The notes below the pieces were generated by a model that searched no databases, was not told the DNA's origin, and saw only the letters and a list, made by a program, of their open reading frames with translations. Source: JAGXQV01 sp964527565 (GTDB taxonomy: Bacteria > Pseudomonadota > Gammaproteobacteria > Burkholderiales > Sulfuricellaceae). From it: a stretch of 64,000 nt of DNA. The DNA lies in contig CAZGOY010000008.1 in the NCBI GenBank assembly GCA_964527565.1, positions 33,834 to 97,833 of the forward strand. Reading direction: 5' to 3'. Position numbers and translations under genes: made by a program. Of this stretch, positions 60,172-64,000 are shown piece after piece; position 1 is the stretch's first letter; each line of letters opens with the position of its first letter.

Positions 60172-60226
60172 TGGTGCCCGGAACCGGAATCGAACCGGTA
60201 CAGCCGTAAGGCCGAGGGATTTTAAG
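60172..60226 (-). other. Displaced 3' half of a tRNA-Leu (UAA) gene, attachment site
   Basis: The 55 nt include the anticodon loop CTTAAAA, the variable arm (CGGCCTTACGGCTG), the T arm with GGTTCGATTCC and the 3' end ending CCA. The 5' half (acceptor, D arm and anticodon 5' stem) is missing; the upstream bases do not fit a tRNA. Such a fragment, running outward from the anticodon loop, is what an integrase leaves next to host DNA. Confidence 0.8.
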
Positions 60227-60319
60227 TTCCCATCATCGCGCTACTTTATCCGCCATTATACGGCAATACAATCAATTATATTCTGTATGCATCCTTTACC
60301 GCCCATTGTAAATCTTTGC

Positions 60320-60339
60320 TGTTGACAGTCTGTTGACAG
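60320..60339. repeat. Tandem TGTTGACAG repeats near the attachment site
   Basis: TGTTGACAG occurs twice, 11 bp apart, about 95 bp inside the element. This spacing resembles integrase arm-binding sites. Between 60227 and 60740 I see no gene supported by a good start, apart from weak overlapping ORFs on both strands near 60513-60809. Confidence 0.35.
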
Positions 60340-60740
60340 CAAAACATGTCTTATCAGTGAGTCGCAAAACAATGCGTGACATGCCACGGATATAAGGCGG
60401 TTATTCCAGCAGGTTCCTTGAATTCCTTGCGCTCGACCTTGTGGAGGCTTCCCGGTTTCGGGGTGGAGCTCGCTGGAAAATCAAAAGCAGGTTTTTATCT
60501 ATTCGTTCGGCGCTAAGTTTTTAAGTTGGCTTGCGCTCCGCCTTCGCGCCCGATGGGCTTGAGTCCTTGCAGACGGCTAGGAGCCCCGTGGGGCGTTTGA
60601 TTAGGTGCGCTTCGGGCGCGAAAAACGTCTACGGTTTTACTCTCGCTGTCCCAATACGCCATGACGGCTTGACCAGCGCCAGCGGTGCGGCTGCTGGCAC
60701 AGGTCAAGCTTTCGTCATGCCTGCGCTGGTGGTGCGCAAC

Positions 60741-60892
60741 GAGGGCAATTCAATTGTCTGCATTCCATCCCCCTTTCTGTCCAAAAACGCCCCCACCGCC
60801 CCCCAATAAATGCGAGGGGGACGGCGGGGGCGTTTTTAAACACGGACAGAAAGGGGGATTACATGCAGAAAACCATTTTTTGAATTGCCCTC
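60741..60892. repeat. 152-nt imperfect palindrome
   Basis: Outer arms GAGGGCAATTCAA and TTGAATTGCCCTC pair perfectly. Further in, CTGCAT pairs with ATGCAG, ATCCCCCTTTCTGTCC with GGACAGAAAGGGGGAT, and GC-rich AAAACGCCCCC with GGGGGCGTTTT. The tip holds about 12 unpaired bases. The sequence is non-coding. A single-strand origin, packaging signal or structured RNA would look like this. Confidence 0.75.
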
Positions 60893-60975
60893 ATTGCCGG
60901 GCGGGCTAGAGGAGGTCCGTAGAAGGCATTTTCATAAACCAGCAGCACCACTTTTTTACGATTGGAGAAAAAACA

Positions 60976-61230
60976 ATGAAACGAAAAATTACCTGGCCAA
61001 GTGAAAAAGGCGACCTACTTGACCCGATGGCATTGTGGGGACGCGAAATGAGCAAGGCTGAAATGATGGCGCTAATTATGGCAGCGCCGGATTTGCTCGA
61101 TTCTTTGAACAAATTGTGCATCGCAATGCGCGATGACATGCCGCGTTTCAGTGAGAGGCAATGGCCAGAATACACAGCAGCCAGAGCCGCAATCGCACGC
61201 GCAAAACCTATGCAAAAGGAAAAACCATGA
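60976..61230 (+). CDS. Small phage-type protein, unknown
   Basis: An 84-residue soluble protein starting MKRKITWPSEKGDLL, with GGAG before the ATG. The middle has a helical stretch (MSKAEMMALIMAAPDLLDSLNK is mostly helical); WPEYTAARAAIARA follows. No family recognised. It is the first clear gene of the element and overlaps the next gene by four bases. Confidence 0.6.
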   Translation: MKRKITWPSEKGDLLDPMALWGREMSKAEMMALIMAAPDLLDSLNKLCIAMRDDMPRFSERQWPEYTAARAAIARAKPMQKEKP

Positions 61231-61469
61231 CGCAACTAAAACCAGTATCGCACGTAATGTGCGGCGAGCAATTGGTGGCATCAATAATCCGCACAGGCAA
61301 CGGGCGACAGAAGCCAGTGCGATGGGTGCCATTCTGGTCTTTATACGCAGAAGGTAAGGGAGCGAAAAAGACAGAATGCAACAACCGACACGAAGCCGAG
61401 ATGATAGCCATTCTATGGGCAACGGAACATATAGATATTCAACCAGTAGTTCAACAGGTACAAAAATAA
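61227..61469 (+). CDS. Small phage-type protein, unknown
   Basis: An 80-residue protein starting MTQLKPVSHVM and containing VRWVPFWSLYAEGK and ECNNRHEAEMIAILW. Its ATG overlaps the upstream stop (ATGA), and AAAGGA precedes it. Unknown function; the coupling indicates a shared transcript. Confidence 0.6.
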   Translation: MTQLKPVSHVMCGEQLVASIIRTGNGRQKPVRWVPFWSLYAEGKGAKKTECNNRHEAEMIAILWATEHIDIQPVVQQVQK

Positions 61470-61530
61470 TACAAAGGTTATTCCAAGGTGATTACGTTAC
61501 ATCAAACGAATTTAAAGGAAGGGGTTGAAC

Positions 61531-61740
61531 ATGCAAAGCAAAAGAGGACGGCCACGGATTTATGGCAGCACCGCCGAACGGGTGGCGGCATACCGGGCAC
61601 GGAAAAACCTGAAGTCTTTTTCGGTGGAAATTCCGGCGGAGTTATACAATCAGCTTGAGGATTTCCTGAAGTTCAAGGATACGAGCAAAAGCGCCATTGT
61701 GGAAAAGTTAATCCGCTCGCAATTGTTGCGGAAGCGCTGA
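61531..61740 (+). CDS. Small DNA-binding protein, ribbon-helix-helix type
   Basis: A 69-residue basic protein. KRGRPRIYGSTAERVAAYRA is an AT-hook-like and helical start; KSFSVEIPAELYNQLEDFL (about residues 28-46) followed by SAIVEKLI fits the strand-helix-helix of MetJ/Arc-type repressors. GGAAGGGG lies six bases before the ATG at 61531. It could control copy number or lysogeny. Confidence 0.65.
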   Translation: MQSKRGRPRIYGSTAERVAAYRARKNLKSFSVEIPAELYNQLEDFLKFKDTSKSAIVEKLIRSQLLRKR

Positions 61741-61795
61741 TCTACCGCTTGAACCTTTGAACGGGTAGACTATCTGAAACAGGAAAGGATATGCC

Positions 61796-62068
61796 ATGAG
61801 CACGATAACATTTGATACCCTGAAATTCGTTAAGGAACTGGAAAGCGCCGGGGTGCCGGACGCGCAAGCCGAAGCACAAGCGAGGGCTCTATCCAATGTT
61901 CTGGAAACCAACGTGAAAGATTTAGTAACAAAAAGTGATCTGGAACACCAGGTCGAGATGATACGCAGAGATATTCAGGAAATGGAAATGAGGTTGACCA
62001 TTAAGCTGGGCGCATTCATTGCCGGGGCGGCCGCAATATTTGCTGGTATCTCAAAGATGATGAGCTAA
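61796..62068 (+). CDS. Coiled-coil protein with C-terminal membrane helix (DUF1640-like)
   Basis: A 90-residue protein. FDTLKFVKELESAGVPDAQA and LVTKSDLEHQVEMIRRDI (about residues 42-60) are characteristic of DUF1640/CCDC90-like small proteins that are widespread in Proteobacteria and phages. A C-terminal membrane segment (LGAFIAGAAAIFAGI) follows the coiled coil. AAAGGA precedes the ATG, and a terminator follows. Its role is unknown. Confidence 0.7.
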   Translation: MSTITFDTLKFVKELESAGVPDAQAEAQARALSNVLETNVKDLVTKSDLEHQVEMIRRDIQEMEMRLTIKLGAFIAGAAAIFAGISKMMS

Positions 62069-62104
62069 TCCACAATCGCCGGGGGTAACTCCGGGGATAA
62101 GTGT

Positions 62105-62134
62105 AAAAAAGCCCCTTTCTTCAGGGGCTTTTTT
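62105..62134 (+). terminator. Terminator after the DUF1640-like gene
   Basis: AAAAAAGCCCC pairs with GGGGCTTTTTT around an 8-nt loop, 36 bp past the stop codon. The A run allows use on the minus strand too. Confidence 0.88.
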
Positions 62135-62200
62135 ATGTGGTCAGGAAACAGGCAGGGTATAAGTTTTTTTTGGGGGAAAATGGGGAATTGTCTATTTTTT

Positions 62201-62325
62201 GGGCAATTTTCGCTCATGGCCAACTCGGCGCCGGTCAGATCGAGCTGCGACGGGTGCGAAATCCATAGAAATGGCTTATCACAGTTTTTGCACTTGAAGG
62301 ACCAGGAGGATTTCGGTTTTGCTGT
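62201..62325. repeat. Duplicated segment, copy A
   Basis: About 125 nt identical to 63195-63318 except for one extra T. It contains the last codons of a secretin gene (minus strand, TEILLVLQVQKL then stop) without the rest of the gene. Confidence 0.9.
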
Positions 62326-62346
62326 AAAAACCTTTATTCCTAATCG

Positions 62347-62820
62347 TTACGATAACGGAAACTTGTATCCGTTGCGACGACCCAGTTCTACCCATGCCTT
62401 TTCTTTAAGTTTCGGGCCACCTGTTGCAAGCCATTCTAGCACTTGTATATCGGTTTCGCCTTCGAAGGATTCGACCACTTCGGTCAACACCTTGGCGACC
62501 TTGGCTTTTTTTCGCTCGCGGAAAGCAGCTTGCCTAGCGGAATTGCTTTTGGGGTTTGCGACTGGTGGCCGGCCACGCTTGGCGGGAATGCCGGGAAGCG
62601 GGAGGCTTGGAGGCTCTACTTCTGTTCTTGGTTGCCTACGGAGAGGCCATCTGTCACAAGAAACGAGAAAATCAGTTAATAAGCGCCGCGCCCTTAAATA
62701 TCTCTTCGTTTCCCAAAAGAAAACCGCATCGTTAACAATCTGAAAATCTTCTTCACACGCACACAATAAACGCGCTTCAGCAATGTCACATTCGAAGATT
62801 TGTTTTGGTTGCGACTTCAT
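62347..62820 (-). CDS. Hypothetical element-encoded protein with basic region
   Basis: A 157-residue protein. The N-terminal half has no recognised motif but several Cys. The centre has GRPP and RQAAFRERKKAKVAK (about 85-115), a basic helix seen in small plasmid and phage proteins that may bind DNA. A helical C-terminus follows. It lies between the two copies of a duplicated segment. Confidence 0.55.
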   Translation of the reverse strand: MKSQPKQIFECDIAEARLLCACEEDFQIVNDAVFFWETKRYLRARRLLTDFLVSCDRWPLRRQPRTEVEPPSLPLPGIPAKRGRPPVANPKSNSARQAAFRERKKAKVAKVLTEVVESFEGETDIQVLEWLATGGPKLKEKAWVELGRRNGYKFPLS

Positions 62821-62953
62821 AATCCCCCCCCCTTCGTTGATTTATAGTTATAATAACAGATAAACGGGAAAGGCAAAGGCTTTTTGTTATGGTAACGGAA
62901 TGCAATAACATCAAGAAGGTCGCTTTCTTTTTCGCTCGGCCAATTAATTTTTT

Positions 62954-63145
62954 TCATTCATCCGTCCAGCAATCCATGTCCTCGTCGGCGCACTGCTCTG
63001 GGTCGTAGTCGGCAAGCTCCGAGTATTCGCCGTCCTGTAACTCAAAGCACACTTCGGCCACGTCGTTGGCTTGCCACTGCGTAAGGCCAGCGCGCTTCAT
63101 GTACTGCGCAGCGCAGCGGGTTTTCCATTCTTCTTTTGTCACCAT
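62954..63145 (-). CDS. Small acidic protein, unknown
   Basis: A 63-residue protein starting MVTKEEWKTRCAAQYMKRAG, with an acidic tail rich in Asp and Glu and three more cysteines. AAGGAG lies four bases before the ATG, a strong Shine-Dalgarno. It could be an inhibitor or DNA mimic because of the acidic end, but no family was recognised. Confidence 0.55.
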   Translation of the reverse strand: MVTKEEWKTRCAAQYMKRAGLTQWQANDVAEVCFELQDGEYSELADYDPEQCADEDMDCWTDE

Positions 63146-63194
63146 CGCTCCTTACAAACAGGGGCCGCAGTGGCCGCAGTAGGCGAGCCAGCTT

Positions 63195-63318
63195 GGGCAA
63201 TTTCGCTCATGGCCAACTCGGCGCCGGTCAGATCGAGCTGCGACGGGTGCGAAATCCATAGAAATGGCTTATCACAGTTTTTGCACTTGAAGGACCAGGA
63301 GGATTTCGGTTTTGCTGT
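63195..63318. repeat. Duplicated segment, copy B
   Basis: Partner of 62201-62325. Here the segment is joined to the main part of the secretin gene and includes 77 bp downstream of its stop. Confidence 0.9.
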
Positions 63319-64000
63319 CCTGCTCGCCGTTGGTGCGCAGGAAGCGCGGAAGGAACGGCAGACCGCTATCCTCGTTGGACGTTCGGCTTTCTTCCAGGCC
63401 GCCGATTACAAGCAGTTCGCCAGGCTGGGCGCTGATGGTGGTAGTCGCCTGGCGCTTGTTGAGAGTCGGGCTGTCGATGCCACTGGTGGTGGTGGCGGTG
63501 AAACTGGAAATTTGCTGGTTGATGACCAGTTCTATCACCTCTTGACGCACTGTCGGGCGGATGTCGAAGATGATGCCGGACGGCTGGTATTTGACGCTGG
63601 CCACCGGGTTGCCGTTGCGGTCCAGGCTGGATTCGCTTCTGACCGGGACGCTGGCACCGGCTTCGAGGTAGGCGCTTTCACCAGATCGAACTCGAACAGT
63701 CGGGCTGGAAATATTGCGGAAACGGCTATCGGTGCTGAAGGCAGAATAAACGGCATCCAGGTTGATACCGCCGGTCAAGGCGACTTTAGCGGCGTTGCCG
63801 AGGTCGCGCATGGTGCCGCCGCTGATGCCAATTTTGCCATTGAGGATGGACATGGCCAGGCCGACCGCCGACCCTTCTTTTTTGTCGTTGCTGACTTCGT
63901 ACACCACGCCTTTGACGACTACATCCATTTGCGCCACGTCGATTTGTGAGTGTGGTCACCTAATTTGATGTTCTGATTTTCACGTTTGGTGATGTTTGGT
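63272..64000 (-). CDS. Secretin (phage pIV / GspD-like), partial
   Basis: About 220 C-terminal residues of a secretin, the outer-membrane channel of filamentous phages and type II/III systems. It has VVVKGVVYEVS, SPTVRVRSGESAYLEAG, a beta-rich core (IIFDIRPTV, VINQQISSF) and the closing PGELLVIGGLEES then TEILLVLQVQKL. The frame is open only to 63955; upstream of that it is stopped at 63956-63958, but in the +1 frame a secretin-like NIKLGDHT continues to the window edge. A frameshift or sequence error near 63945 is likely. The start is outside the window. Confidence 0.7.

Larger units (their letters stand above)
60172..64000. mobile_element. Left part of a tRNA-Leu-integrated element, probably inovirus-like prophage
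   Basis: The tRNA-Leu remnant marks the boundary. Beyond it are small phage-type genes on the plus strand, a very long palindrome, unknown minus-strand genes and a secretin C-terminal half. Secretins encoded in such compact elements are typical of filamentous phages. No integrase, Zot-type ATPase or coat gene is in the window, and the right end is outside it, so the class is an inference. Confidence 0.6.

Noticed and set aside
60531..60809. ORF of 92 codons with a TTG start
   Set aside because: No Shine-Dalgarno, overlaps the long palindrome and an equally weak ORF on the other strand.

Overview
The window looks like chromosome from a betaproteobacterium, most likely of the Nitrosomonadales type (iron or sulfur oxidisers such as Gallionellaceae or Sulfuricellaceae). 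This placement is inferred from the thrS-infC-rpmI-rplT-pheS-pheT-ihfA-merR order, the promoter style (extended TGnTAAAAT boxes), protein flavour and high GC. It was not tested by any search.

Layout. 1-5.2 kb: an HDOD protein, typA, a Cys/Gly/Ser tRNA cluster, lytic transglycosylase mltF and a cold-shock gene. 5.4-8.2 kb: a small membrane protein, trhP (U32 tRNA hydroxylase) and a conserved unknown. 8.4-11.8 kb: a small defence-type island with a DUF4435 TOPRIM-like protein and its SMC-like ATPase (PARIS-like), a tiny ORF, an FRG-domain protein, and an in-frame scar joining the start of a type I restriction HsdR to the end of an HsdS. 11.9-19.2 kb: der, an asparagine synthetase, a Lon-like protease, an FmdE-like gene with an unknown partner, and tRNA-Asp. 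19.3-21.3 kb: a WYL regulator, two very small genes and a gamma carbonic anhydrase.

21.5-27.6 kb and 34.9-39.4 kb are two 2-oxoacid:ferredoxin oxidoreductase operons. The first (korA-korB) is co-transcribed with FrdB-like, FrdA-like and NuoF-like genes and could join NADH-linked fumarate reduction to 2-oxoglutarate synthesis or oxidation. The second (porG-porA-porB) ends in a GltD-type oxidoreductase fused to a ferredoxin domain. Together they would cover three reductive TCA-type steps. The 7 kb between them is accessory: HigBA and Phd/PIN toxin-antitoxin pairs, an AT-rich three-gene histidine kinase / receiver / class III nucleotidyl cyclase cassette, and a nucleotidyltransferase-fold gene. 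A palindromic repeat family punctuates this stretch and was not seen elsewhere in the window.

39.5-54.5 kb is mostly housekeeping: selD divergent from mnmH (selenouridine tRNA modification), host-attachment protein, thpR, bcp, phoH, a glutaredoxin-like protein, tRNA-Pro, and the translation/IHF operon. That operon has a rare AUC start on infC and a terminator-like hairpin just ahead of thrS. Then comes prfB with its programmed frameshift. 54.5-60.1 kb is signalling: a cNMP-binding protein and an operon of histidine kinase, SiaB-like kinase, SiaC-like phosphoprotein, HDAC-family deacetylase and a haem-motif GGDEF cyclase.

60.17-64 kb is the start of an integrated element, probably an inovirus-like prophage, at a tRNA-Leu(UAA) gene. 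It shows a displaced tRNA 3' half, a 152-nt imperfect palindrome, a row of small genes and a secretin C-terminal half whose end is duplicated about 1 kb away. The element continues past the window.
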